A DNA stretch of 64,000 nt, taken from the NCBI RefSeq assembly GCF_046614695.1, contig NZ_JBKKHQ010000012.1, forward strand, positions 186,001-250,000. The letters run 5' to 3'. A program made the translations under genes and the position numbers. The notes beneath the pieces are model-generated. The model had not been told where the DNA came from and made no database searches. It saw only the letters and a program-made list of their open reading frames with translations. Origin of the DNA: Pokkaliibacter sp046614695 (GTDB lineage: Bacteria > Pseudomonadota > Gammaproteobacteria > Pseudomonadales > Balneatricaceae). Shown piece by piece: positions 53,791-62,585 of this stretch (position 1 is the stretch's first letter; the number at the start of each line of letters is the position of its first letter).

Positions 53791-54131
53791 AGAGCATCAC
53801 CTGAAGTAGCTGGCCAGCGACAGGACAGGAGTGCCTGTCTGGCGATAGTCGCGTGGGAGAGAGTGTTGGATGCTCTGCCCATCGCTGCAATGACAAAATG
53901 GCCCATTTGCACTGACATTTCCACGCGAAACAGTGAAGGATAAAAACGCGATCACGCCGTTCGGCATAAGTACGTTTTGAAATTAGCTGCTTGAGTGGCG
54001 AAAAAGTACGAAGTGGTTTCCGAATTTTTGCTGACATTTCTCATCAGATAATTCCACCAAGGTTGGCTTGAAATATTTTTTCCGTTGGGTCAAAAATGTA
54101 CGTTATATGTACAGAAGGCAGGGCGGTGTTG
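53791..54131. promoter_or_regulatory. Divergent control region between DUF1302 and the AraC regulator
   Basis: About 340 bases drive DUF1302-DUF1329 leftwards and the AraC gene rightwards. CACTGACATTTC at 53910-53921 is identical to the reverse complement of 22982-22993 before the YCF48-MMPL operon. CTGACATTTC recurs at 54031-54040 in the same orientation. The repeats are good candidates for AraC-type half sites. No -35/-10 pair is assigned. Confidence 0.55.
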
Positions 54132-55208
54132 ATGAACACGATGGCGATGACAGGCAGTGAGCGTACCATCAGCGTCCCCAGTGGTTATGTTGGCTATCTT
54201 CTGCGGATGGTCGACAAGCAAGGTTATGACGTCGACTCTCTATTAGCCTCTGTGGATATCTCCCCGGCCGCGATTGCCGCAGGCGAGGATCTTTCTGCTG
54301 AGAAATTCGGTCAGCTGTACCAGCGCATCATCTGGGTGATGCAGGATGAGTCCTTCGGCATGCTCAGTGGCGGCAAGGTGCCCAACGGCACGTTTCGCAT
54401 GATGTGCTACTGCATTTTGCACTGCCAGACGCTGGAAAAAGCCCTGCGACGCTGCAGTGATTTCTATGAAGTCTGCCGTGGTTCAGTGATCAAGCCTGTG
54501 CTTACCAAACGTGGTCGTTATGCCAAGCTGAGTTTTGCCCCCCTCGATTCCCAGCCTGCGGGGACGGTGGAAAGCCTGATCAGTGAAGAACCCCCTGTCA
54601 GCATTCGTACTTCTCTGTCGGTCTGGCACCATTTTCTGAGTTGGCTGGTGGGCCGTCGGCTGGAGCTGAAAGCGGTCTACTTCAGCTTTGATACGCCGGA
54701 AGATGAAGACCACTATCGGCGATTGTTTCACGCCGAAATCCGCTTTAACCAGCACGATAATGTCATCGTTTTCCCTGCACGGTATCTGGACCTGCCGCTG
54801 GTGCAAACCGAGGAAACCCTGCGCGGTTTTCTCAAGACGGCGCCTTATCAGCTGATGGTGATGGTGGATGATGCCCAGACCCTCAAGTCCCAGATTGTGG
54901 CGATTCTCGGCAAGGACTTCAGTCGTGAAATGCCAAGTGCGGATGATGTCGCCAGCAAGCTCAATATGTCGATATCCACCTTGCGACGACGGCTGCTGGA
55001 TGAAGATACTTCCTACCAGAAGATCAAGGATGAATGCCGCCGGGATGCCGCGGTTAACTACATGAACTCCCCCCACCTCAGCATCAACGACATTGCCGCC
55101 CTGATGGGCTTTGATGAACCCAGCGCGTTCTTTCGCTCCTTCAAAAAATGGACTGGCATGACGCCGGGAGAATACCGGCAAAAATCCCGTTGGCAGGATT
55201 ACGCCTGA
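54132..55208 (+). CDS. AraC family regulator with arabinose-binding-like domain (OruR/ArgR-like)
   Basis: A 358-residue regulator. The N-terminal domain (residues 20-210) matches the arabinose-binding-like domain of this AraC branch (YGYLLRM-type start, FGMLSGGKVPNGTFRMMCYCILHCQTLEKALRR). The C-terminal double helix-turn-helix has DVASKLNMSISTLRRRL and LSINDIAALMGFDEPSAFFRSFKKWTGMTPGEYR. It is divergent from DUF1302 and precedes a fadE gene; control of both is likely. ATG 54132 has AGGGCGG upstream; the frame opens at 54096. Confidence 0.87.
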   Translation: MNTMAMTGSERTISVPSGYVGYLLRMVDKQGYDVDSLLASVDISPAAIAAGEDLSAEKFGQLYQRIIWVMQDESFGMLSGGKVPNGTFRMMCYCILHCQTLEKALRRCSDFYEVCRGSVIKPVLTKRGRYAKLSFAPLDSQPAGTVESLISEEPPVSIRTSLSVWHHFLSWLVGRRLELKAVYFSFDTPEDEDHYRRLFHAEIRFNQHDNVIVFPARYLDLPLVQTEETLRGFLKTAPYQLMVMVDDAQTLKSQIVAILGKDFSREMPSADDVASKLNMSISTLRRRLLDEDTSYQKIKDECRRDAAVNYMNSPHLSINDIAALMGFDEPSAFFRSFKKWTGMTPGEYRQKSRWQDYA

Positions 55209-55264
55209 ACCTGTTTCCACTTCTGATGATAAGCACTGGCGGCTTTTGTCAGTGGATTCGGCCG

Positions 55265-55276
55265 TAAATGTCATTG
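55265..55276. promoter_or_regulatory. Motif copy upstream of the second fadE
   Basis: TAAATGTCATTG shares the AAATGTCA core and final TG with GAAATGTCAGTG found before the YCF48-MMPL operon. It lies about 110 bases before the acyl-CoA dehydrogenase start. A single copy of an eight-base core is weak evidence. Confidence 0.3.
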
Positions 55277-55387
55277 TTGAATACCTGATCACAACGGCAT
55301 CCTCACTGAAAATAACCATGCTCTTCACCGGTCGTGGCTGACTCAGGCGCGACGGGTACAAGAGTGCCCGTTGCTGTGAGGTGCCTT

Positions 55388-57154
55388 ATGAGCGGTTCGT
55401 CGACGATTCCTCCTTCTCCTCCCTATCTGGCGCCGATGAAAGACAGCCGCTTTGTGCTGGAGTATCTGATTGGTACGCAAGCCCTGGCTTCGCTACCGGA
55501 ACAGCAAGAGTTATCCCCTGAGCTGATTGATGCTGTGCTTAATGAAGCGGCCAAACTGGCGTCGGATGTCTGGGCGCCCACCAGTCGTCTGGCGGATAAG
55601 CAGGGGGCTACGTTAAAGGATGGCGTAGTGCAGGTGCCGGAGGCTTGTCGGGAGGCACTGGCGCAATTTACCGAGGGTGGCTGGCAAGGGATTCGTGCAC
55701 CGGAGAGTTTTGGTGGGCAGGGGTTGCCACAGGTGATTGCAACGGCGGTGGCGGAGTATTGGCAGTCGGCCAATCTGGCGCTGGCGCTGAACCCGCTACT
55801 GAGCCAGAGCACCATCGAAGCGCTGTTGCGTCACGGCAGCGATGAGCTGCAAAACCGCTATTTACCGGGGCTGATCAGCGGTCGTTATAGCGGCACCATG
55901 AATCTGACGGAGCCGCAGGCAGGCTCTGATCTGGCTTTGCTCAACATGCGAGCAGAACCGGCGGGCGAGCACTATCGGCTCTATGGTCAGAAAATCTACA
56001 TCACCTGGGGCGAGCATGAGTGCAGCGACAATATTCTGCACATGGTGCTTGCGCGTTTGCCGGAGGCTCCGCCCGGAGTAAAAGGCATTTCCCTGTTTCT
56101 GGTGCCTAAATGGCTGGATGATGCGAAGCAGGAGCGTAACGATGTGCAGGCGCTGGCCCTTGAGCACAAGCTCGGCATTCATGGTAGCCCGACCTGCGTG
56201 ATGAGTTATGGCGATAACGGCGGGGCGCTGGGCTACCTTATTGGTGAGCCGCATCAGGGGCTGCCCTGCATGTTCACGATGATGAATCATGCCCGTCAGG
56301 CGGTGGGTGTTCAGGGACTGGGCGTGGCTGAACGGGCCTGGCAACAGGCAAGAGCCTATGCCGCCGAGCGAAGACAGGGGACGGATCGCCAGCAGCAGAC
56401 CGTCAGTATTGATCATCACCCGGATGTGCAGCGTATGCTGCTGATGCAACAAAGTGCGTTGGAAGCCATGCGTGCTCTGGCGCTGACTGCCGCCTTTGCG
56501 GAGGATCAGGCCAAGCATGATAAAGCACAGCGGGTGCGTGCGGATCTGCTGACGCCCATCGTTAAAGGCTGGCTGACTGAACTGGCACAGGAGTGCACGG
56601 GGCTGGCGATTCAGGTGCATGGCGGGATGGGCTTTATCGAGGAAACGGGAATCGCCCAGTGCTATCGGGATGCCCGCATTCTCACCATCTACGAAGGGAC
56701 AACCGGGATTCAGGCGCTGGATCTGCTGGGGCGAAAATGTCTGGCGGATAAGGGCGTGGGGGTGAGCGCTTTGCTGGCGGAGGTGGATGCGACACTCAAG
56801 CCGATTGAGCTTGCTGAACTGCAGGCGGATGTCAGTGCGGTTCGGCGTTCTCTGGAGCAAGCGCGAGCGGCAGCGACATGGCTGGCTCAGCGTGCCGGCG
56901 CGGGGGAAATGCAAGCCACTCAGGCAGCCGCCGTGCCCTGGCTGATGCTGCTTGGCTATCTCTGTGGTGGCTGGTTATTGCTGAAAAGTGCGCTGGCCGC
57001 CATCGACCATGATGACCAGCGCCTGCACAAAACCCGGATGCTGCGTTTCTATTGCCAACACTGGTTGAGCCGGACCGATGGTCTGTTGATTGCCATCACC
57101 GAAGGTGGCGACAGTCTGGGGGAATGTGCCAAAGCACTCTTTGAAGAAGGCTGA
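55388..57154 (+). CDS. Acyl-CoA dehydrogenase, second FadE1/FadE2-type paralogue
   Basis: A 588-residue paralogue of the protein at 27964-29772. It has the same motifs: MNLTEPQAGSDLALL, YRLYGQKIYITWGEHE, LEHKLGIHGSPTCVM and the catalytic Glu in TIYEGTTGIQALDLLGRK, plus the same C-terminal helical extension. Chain-length preferences of the two enzymes probably differ, as reported for Pseudomonas FadE1 and FadE2. ATG 55388 follows GAGGTG; a later ATG at 55436 is possible. It follows the AraC gene by 179 bases. Confidence 0.91.
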   Translation: MSGSSTIPPSPPYLAPMKDSRFVLEYLIGTQALASLPEQQELSPELIDAVLNEAAKLASDVWAPTSRLADKQGATLKDGVVQVPEACREALAQFTEGGWQGIRAPESFGGQGLPQVIATAVAEYWQSANLALALNPLLSQSTIEALLRHGSDELQNRYLPGLISGRYSGTMNLTEPQAGSDLALLNMRAEPAGEHYRLYGQKIYITWGEHECSDNILHMVLARLPEAPPGVKGISLFLVPKWLDDAKQERNDVQALALEHKLGIHGSPTCVMSYGDNGGALGYLIGEPHQGLPCMFTMMNHARQAVGVQGLGVAERAWQQARAYAAERRQGTDRQQQTVSIDHHPDVQRMLLMQQSALEAMRALALTAAFAEDQAKHDKAQRVRADLLTPIVKGWLTELAQECTGLAIQVHGGMGFIEETGIAQCYRDARILTIYEGTTGIQALDLLGRKCLADKGVGVSALLAEVDATLKPIELAELQADVSAVRRSLEQARAAATWLAQRAGAGEMQATQAAAVPWLMLLGYLCGGWLLLKSALAAIDHDDQRLHKTRMLRFYCQHWLSRTDGLLIAITEGGDSLGECAKALFEEG

Positions 57155-57161
57155 GAGGGCG

Positions 57162-57187
57162 AGAGGTCTGAGGGGGCTCAGACCTCT
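57162..57187. repeat. Perfect 11-bp hairpin at a convergent gene end
   Basis: AGAGGTCTGAG pairs exactly with CTCAGACCTCT around a GGGG loop. It lies between the fadE paralogue and the convergent GGDEF gene and covers the latter's stop codon. There is no U-run. Its arrangement is like the hairpin at 33979-34009. Confidence 0.8.
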
Positions 57188-59202
57188 TCCAGCGGCTCTT
57201 TCGGGCTGCTGACCACCTGATTGCGGCCATTGCGTTTGGCGGCATAAAGCGCACCGTCTGCCCGCTCAAGGGCATCGGTGAAGTTTTCATCTTCGGCTTG
57301 CCAGTCGCTCAGGCCAAGACTGATTGTGAGCTGTAAACGCTCCCGTCCTGCCTTGATTTCCATGGCCGACACGGCAAGTCGTAGTCGTTCGGCGACAATC
57401 GCCGCCTGACTCAGATCGGTTTGAGTCAGCAGCATCACAAATTCCTCACCACCCCAACGGCAGAGAATGTCGGACTCACGCAGGTACTGCTGACAGATAA
57501 TGGCAAACTCACGCAGCACAATGTCACCGACGCTGTGACCGTGGTTGTCATTGATCAGCTTGAAGTGGTCAATATCGGCAATCATTACGCAGAGGTTCTG
57601 TCCATGGCGGCGGGACCAGGATTGCTCACGGGAGGCTTGTTCTTCCATCGAACGGCGGTTGTGTAGCCCGGTAAGAGGGTCGCGCGCGGCGAGTTCTTTT
57701 AGCTGCTGCTGCAGGGCGACCCTTTCACTGATGTTCTCCACCATCGCGACATAGGTGGTGCTTTCACCCTGAATATTGACGGGGCTGATGTTCATCTGCG
57801 TCCAGATCACATTGCCGGAAGCCTGCACAAAACGTTGCTGGTGGTTGAGCTTATCGACGACACCGTCGGTCATGGCCTGAAAGGTGCGGGCAGTGGCTTC
57901 GCGTTCTTCGCCGGTGACCAGATCACTCCAGTGCCAGCGCAGCAGATTATTCTCGGGATAGCCGAGCATGTTACAGAAAGCCGGGTTGGCATCGAGAATC
58001 CGGCCATTGGAGTCCAGCTGCAGAATGCCCAGACTGGCATCTTCAAAGATGGCGCGAAAACGCGCTTCGCTGCGCGTCAAGGCGCGGGAGGCGCGGTGGC
58101 TCTGGGTCACGTCGTGAACGATGAGGTAAAGCAGAGGCTCGCCAGCCAGCATGATCTGGCCTGAATGAATCTCGACCAGACGTTCCTCTCCCTGAGCGGT
58201 GCGTTGGCGCAGACGAAACGGGTTGCTGGATTTGAGCAGTCCGAGGATATCGGGGTTGTCTTCGGTAATATCAAACAGGGTGTGGCGCTGCAGAGTGGCT
58301 ACCGTATGGCCGTAAAAATCGGCGGCGGTTTTACTGGCCATCACAATGCTGCCATCCAGCGGGTTAACCAGTAGCTGCAATGCCTTATTGCGGTTAAAGA
58401 GAGTACGGAAATCCTGATTGCCGCGCTGCAGATTACGAAACAGCAGTACACCCAGGAGCGCCAGCGCCAGTGTCAGCATCAGCCCCAGACCAATGGCGGT
58501 ATAGATCAGCCGAAACGGCGGCGTCTCGTGGTTCCAGTCGACAACGGCACGGCCATTATCCAGAGTGATTACGGTTTGGGAGGAACTCAGTTCACTGTCA
58601 TTGGCCGCCGGCAGCTGCAGTTTCAGCAGAGAAAAGTGATAGCGATCAGCCAGTGTCGCCAGATAGTTGTCATCCAGCTGACGCCAGTACACCAGATAGC
58701 CGTGGGCCTGGCTGAGTGACGCTTCATGCAGAGAAGCGATCACCAGCGCCCAAACCTTACCCTGCGCGCGTAAATAATAGCTGTGAGCCTGGCCGTCATT
58801 GGCCTGAGCCGCCTCGCTGATCAGCTCATCAATATGCTGGCGCAGGCTGTCCGGCAGGGCCACCTGCATTTTGATATCCCGGGGGTTGCCATTGGCACTG
58901 AGCAGCATGGCGCCATCAAGACGGTCGGGTTGCAGCAGGCTTTGCAGATGATGCTGAATCATCTGGTCCGTCCCTTCCGGGGAAAAGTGAGGCATGTCGC
59001 GGGTGATGCGTGCCTGGCTATCGACCAGTCGCTTCATGCTGTCGAGTTCGGTCGACAGCGTGGCCTGCAGCAGCGCGGTACGCGTGTCGTGGTATTGGTC
59101 TTCCATCATGATGCGTGCGCCAAAGAGCAGGGCAAACATCAGCAGCAGGAAGCTGAAGCCAGTCAGAAAAAAGACAGAGACGGGGCGGCGCAGCAGCGTC
59201 AT
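57178..59202 (-). CDS. Membrane-bound PAS-GGDEF diguanylate cyclase
   Basis: A 674-residue inner-membrane protein: helix at about 10-30, a periplasmic sensing domain of about 200 residues, a second helix at about 232-253 (IGLGLMLTLALALLGVLLF), two PAS domains (FYGHTVATLQRHTLFDI; FRAIFEDASLGILQLDSNGRIL) and a C-terminal GGDEF domain with intact RWGGEEFVMLL. It should make cyclic di-GMP in response to a periplasmic signal. The allosteric RxxD site is not clear. ATG 59202 has GAGGA upstream. Confidence 0.9.
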   Translation of the reverse strand: MTLLRRPVSVFFLTGFSFLLLMFALLFGARIMMEDQYHDTRTALLQATLSTELDSMKRLVDSQARITRDMPHFSPEGTDQMIQHHLQSLLQPDRLDGAMLLSANGNPRDIKMQVALPDSLRQHIDELISEAAQANDGQAHSYYLRAQGKVWALVIASLHEASLSQAHGYLVYWRQLDDNYLATLADRYHFSLLKLQLPAANDSELSSSQTVITLDNGRAVVDWNHETPPFRLIYTAIGLGLMLTLALALLGVLLFRNLQRGNQDFRTLFNRNKALQLLVNPLDGSIVMASKTAADFYGHTVATLQRHTLFDITEDNPDILGLLKSSNPFRLRQRTAQGEERLVEIHSGQIMLAGEPLLYLIVHDVTQSHRASRALTRSEARFRAIFEDASLGILQLDSNGRILDANPAFCNMLGYPENNLLRWHWSDLVTGEEREATARTFQAMTDGVVDKLNHQQRFVQASGNVIWTQMNISPVNIQGESTTYVAMVENISERVALQQQLKELAARDPLTGLHNRRSMEEQASREQSWSRRHGQNLCVMIADIDHFKLINDNHGHSVGDIVLREFAIICQQYLRESDILCRWGGEEFVMLLTQTDLSQAAIVAERLRLAVSAMEIKAGRERLQLTISLGLSDWQAEDENFTDALERADGALYAAKRNGRNQVVSSPKEPLEEV

Positions 59203-59254
59203 CCTGGTTCCTCATTTTTCGGCTGGCCGAGCCGGCAGGAAGGGGAGTTCAGGT

Positions 59255-59821
59255 TCATAGACTCGCTCGGTGGTGGCGATGGGCAACGGTGGACAGCGGA
59301 TCCACTTCCTGAAGTGTGTGTCTTGCGCGTATCACCAGTTCACGATAACGCTGATCGGCCTGTTGTCTGGCATACAGCGTTGCCATGGTCACGGCGCCGC
59401 AGGGGTAGGCAGGGTTGCCTGCCAGCAGCTGGCTTTCTGTGCCATTGAACCCGGCCTGCACATGAGAGGCCGGAGATACCATGCTTTGCTGACCAATAAT
59501 CGCCCGGTCCAGAATCACCGAACCCATGCCAATAAAGCAGCGGCGTCCCAGGGTGCAGTTATATAGCACGCTGCCTGCAGCAATATGACAGTGGGAGCCG
59601 ACATGAACACGGCCACCTTCATCGGCATGAATCACGCAGTTGTCCTGAATGTGGCTGTCATGGTCAATCTTGACCTGACCCAAATCGCCGCGCAGGGATA
59701 CCAGCGGCCCGACGTAGCAGTTCTCACCGATGATCACATCACCAATCAGCACGGCGGAAGGGTGCACGTAGCTACCCTGGGACACGACCGGGATATTGCC
59801 GTCAAAGGCATAGGCTGGCAT
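59255..59821 (-). CDS. Gamma-carbonic anhydrase family protein (PaaY/CaiE-like)
   Basis: A 188-residue left-handed beta-helix protein with hexapeptide repeats (AVLIGDVIIGENCYVGPLV, QDNCVIHADEGGRVHVGSHCHIAAGSVL). The His residues of IHADE and HCHIAAG are placed as zinc ligands of gamma carbonic anhydrases. The C-terminal helix, with ARQQADQRYRELV, resembles PaaY and CaiE, thioesterase-like or carbonic anhydrase members. No phenylacetate or carnitine genes lie nearby. AAGGAG precedes the ATG. Confidence 0.85.
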   Translation of the reverse strand: MPAYAFDGNIPVVSQGSYVHPSAVLIGDVIIGENCYVGPLVSLRGDLGQVKIDHDSHIQDNCVIHADEGGRVHVGSHCHIAAGSVLYNCTLGRRCFIGMGSVILDRAIIGQQSMVSPASHVQAGFNGTESQLLAGNPAYPCGAVTMATLYARQQADQRYRELVIRARHTLQEVDPLSTVAHRHHRASL

Positions 59822-59981
59822 GACAACTCCTTGTACTCCAGAGGAAGGCTTGGAAACATTCTACACAGCTTTATGGGGTCGCGTTATGGTCCCAAATCAT
59901 GATTTGGCGCATGGAATAAGGAAAATCCCTAAATTATTCTGACCCTAGCAAGTAATGTCATAACAGTCAGGAGTATGACGG

Positions 59982-62585
59982 GTGAAAATATCCCCAACTG
60001 GCGCGATAAGTCCGCACAGCGACGCTGTTGCGGAGGATGCCGGTTACATTGAGCCCAGCGATCACAGTCATGAGGTCTGGCATCTGGCGCGCCGGGCTCT
60101 GCTGACCTGTGCGCCGAATACCCCGCTGCAGGACGTGGTGCGGCAGATGTTTGAAGGCAATTGCAGCGCCGTGGTTATCGTCGAAGACGGTCGGCTGCTC
60201 GGTATCTGGACCGAGCGCGATGCCACGCGGCTGGCGGCCTGTCCACAGGAGCTGCAATCCCCGGTGTCGGATCACATGAGCTCACCGGTCAAAACCCTGG
60301 CGGCAGGGTCAAGCCTGCGTGAAGCGGGTCTGGTGATGCAGCGTGAAGGTGTGCGGCATCTGGTGATTGTGGATGCCGACGGACACCCAGGCGGCATGTT
60401 CAGCCTGAGCGATCTGATCCGCCATCAGGGCGTTGAGTATTACCTTTCCCTGCGTGAAATCGACAGCACCATTACCCGCGAACCCATGCGCGTAGCGGCG
60501 ACTTCTCCTGCGCAAGCCGTGTTTGAGCGTATGCACAGGGAGCAGCGTGAAGCGTTTCTGGTCGACCATGGTGACGGCCACTGCAGCATTGCCTGCGAGC
60601 GCGACTGGGTCGCCTATCTGTCGCAGCCTGAAACTCAGTTGGCTATTGGCGAACTGGCGCAGGAGGCTTGTCTTACCGTGGCTCTGGGCACGCCACTCCT
60701 GATGGCGCGCAACTGCATGGAGCAGGCCGGGCTGAATCATCTGGGCGTGACCAATGGCGGGGGTGAGATCATCGCCTTGCTCTGCTATTCCGACATCCTT
60801 CGCAGTATCGAATATCTCTATGTATCGCGGTTGCAGTCGGTGCTGGATCAGCGCAATCAGGCGTTGAAAGAGTCGACGGAATGTTTGCGTCTGGCAGAGA
60901 AAGTGATTGAAGCCTCCCTGAATGCCATCATCATCACCGATCCCAAAGGGGTGATTCAGGCGGTCAACCCAAGTTTTAGCGCGGTCACCGGCTATAGCGC
61001 GGAAGAGGCCATCGGTAAAACGCCCGCCCTGCTAAGCTCAGGTTTTCACGACCACACCTTTTACGCTGCGATGTGGAAAGAGCTGCTGGCGCAGGGCACC
61101 TGGCAGGGGGAGATCTGGAACCAGCGCAAGAATGGTGAGATTTATCCCCAGTGGATCAGTATCACTGCCATCTATGATGACACCAGTCATGTGCGCCAGT
61201 ACGCGGCCATCTTCAGTGACATTTCCGAGCGCAAGATTCGTGAGCAGCAAATCGAAAAACTGGCCTATTTTGATGAACTGACCGGGCTGCCTAACCGCCG
61301 TCTGTTTCAGGCCCGGTTGGAGCGCGCGCTTGAGAAAGCACGGCTGGAGCATCAGCGTCTTGGGGTGTTGTTCCTCGATCTGGACCGCTTCAAGCGTATC
61401 AATGACAGTCTTGGTCACAGTGTCGGTGATGAGGTGCTCAGTATTGTGGCCAAGCGTCTGACGCGGGTGCTGCGCAAGAATGACACGGCGGCCCGTCTGA
61501 GTGGCGATGAGTTTACCCTGCTGATTCCGGCCATTGAGAATTCCGCGAGCCTGAATCATCTGGCCGAGCGCATTCTGCAGACCATGTCCGACCCCTTTGT
61601 GATTGATGGTCAGTCACTGCATCTCTCCTGCAGTATCGGTATTGCCTGTTACCCGGACGATGGCGACAGCGTTGAGCTGCTTCTCAAGCGTGCGGATACG
61701 GCGATGTACCGCTCCAAAGACAATGGCCGTAACGGCTTTAGCCTGTTTCGTCATCCATTGGAGGAAGCCAGTCAGGCCAGCCTCAGTCTGGAGATGGCGA
61801 TGTATCAGGCGCTTAAACACGGTGATTTTGAACTGCATTACCAGCCCAAACTGCACTTTGCGAACCAGCAGCCGGTCGGGCTTGAGGCGCTGATTCGCTG
61901 GCCTGGCCCGGACGGGATGCGCAAGCCCGAGGTGTTTCTGCCGCTGGCCAAACAGCTGGGGCTGATGCCGCGTATCACGCGCTGGGTACTGGAAACTGCC
62001 TGCCATCAGTTGCAACGGTGGCTCACTCATGACGGCCCGCACTTACCCATCGCGGTGAACCTGTCCGCCTCGGATCTGCTCGATACCACGCTGGTGGATG
62101 ACATTCGCTCTTTACTCGACTATTACCAGATTCCACCGCAGTTGCTGGATCTGGAAATCACCGAAGACAGCTTTATTCCGGCGCAGGCTGCCTCCGTTCA
62201 GGAAGGGCTGGCGCAGCTTCGTGCGCTGGGGGTGGGCGTGGCGCTGGATGATTTCGGCACGGGCTTTTGCTGCCTTGGCTATCTCAAGCATTTGCCGGTG
62301 GACTACCTGAAGATCGACGCCAGTTTTGTTGCCGGGCTGCCGGAGGTCTACGAAGACCGGCATCTGGCCCAGACCATCATTGCGCTGGCCCATGGCCTGA
62401 ACCTGTCCGTGATTGCCGAAGGGGTGGAAAACCCTGCGCAGCAGGCATTTCTGGCAGAGGCGGGCTGTGATCAATATCAGGGCTATCTGATCGCGCCGGC
62501 CATGAATGCGCTCGACTGTGCCCGCTGGTTAAGCTGCTATCCCGGTAATGGTGATCCCGGTCTGACGCCGCCGCTGGCGGGTTAG
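59982..62585 (+). CDS. CBS-PAS-GGDEF-EAL cyclic di-GMP protein
   Basis: An 867-residue cytosolic protein. Two CBS pairs (around 30-150 and 155-285) are followed by PAS (310-420), GGDEF (430-590) and EAL (600-855). The GGDEF motif reads RLSGDEFTLL, an SGDEF form that is usually still active. The EAL domain has LEALIRWPG, LDLEITEDSF and DDFGTGFCCLGYL, with key acidic residues kept. CBS pairs commonly sense adenine nucleotides, so this may link energy state to cyclic di-GMP. GTG start with AGGAG nine bases upstream. Its stop overlaps the dinB stop by three bases. Confidence 0.9.
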   Translation: MKISPTGAISPHSDAVAEDAGYIEPSDHSHEVWHLARRALLTCAPNTPLQDVVRQMFEGNCSAVVIVEDGRLLGIWTERDATRLAACPQELQSPVSDHMSSPVKTLAAGSSLREAGLVMQREGVRHLVIVDADGHPGGMFSLSDLIRHQGVEYYLSLREIDSTITREPMRVAATSPAQAVFERMHREQREAFLVDHGDGHCSIACERDWVAYLSQPETQLAIGELAQEACLTVALGTPLLMARNCMEQAGLNHLGVTNGGGEIIALLCYSDILRSIEYLYVSRLQSVLDQRNQALKESTECLRLAEKVIEASLNAIIITDPKGVIQAVNPSFSAVTGYSAEEAIGKTPALLSSGFHDHTFYAAMWKELLAQGTWQGEIWNQRKNGEIYPQWISITAIYDDTSHVRQYAAIFSDISERKIREQQIEKLAYFDELTGLPNRRLFQARLERALEKARLEHQRLGVLFLDLDRFKRINDSLGHSVGDEVLSIVAKRLTRVLRKNDTAARLSGDEFTLLIPAIENSASLNHLAERILQTMSDPFVIDGQSLHLSCSIGIACYPDDGDSVELLLKRADTAMYRSKDNGRNGFSLFRHPLEEASQASLSLEMAMYQALKHGDFELHYQPKLHFANQQPVGLEALIRWPGPDGMRKPEVFLPLAKQLGLMPRITRWVLETACHQLQRWLTHDGPHLPIAVNLSASDLLDTTLVDDIRSLLDYYQIPPQLLDLEITEDSFIPAQAASVQEGLAQLRALGVGVALDDFGTGFCCLGYLKHLPVDYLKIDASFVAGLPEVYEDRHLAQTIIALAHGLNLSVIAEGVENPAQQAFLAEAGCDQYQGYLIAPAMNALDCARWLSCYPGNGDPGLTPPLAG

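Noticed and set aside
54483..55361. 292-codon open frame on the minus strand
   Set aside because: It is antisense to the AraC regulator, whose helix-turn-helix motifs are clear.
56828..56838. GATGTCAGTG inside the second fadE gene and GTGACATTTCC near 61217
   Set aside because: Both encode ordinary residues of clear proteins. They show that short forms of the motif arise by chance, so only the intergenic 12-mer match is stressed.
55862..56914. 350-codon open frame on the minus strand
   Set aside because: It is opposite the second acyl-CoA dehydrogenase, which has intact catalytic motifs; the antisense frame has no domain character.
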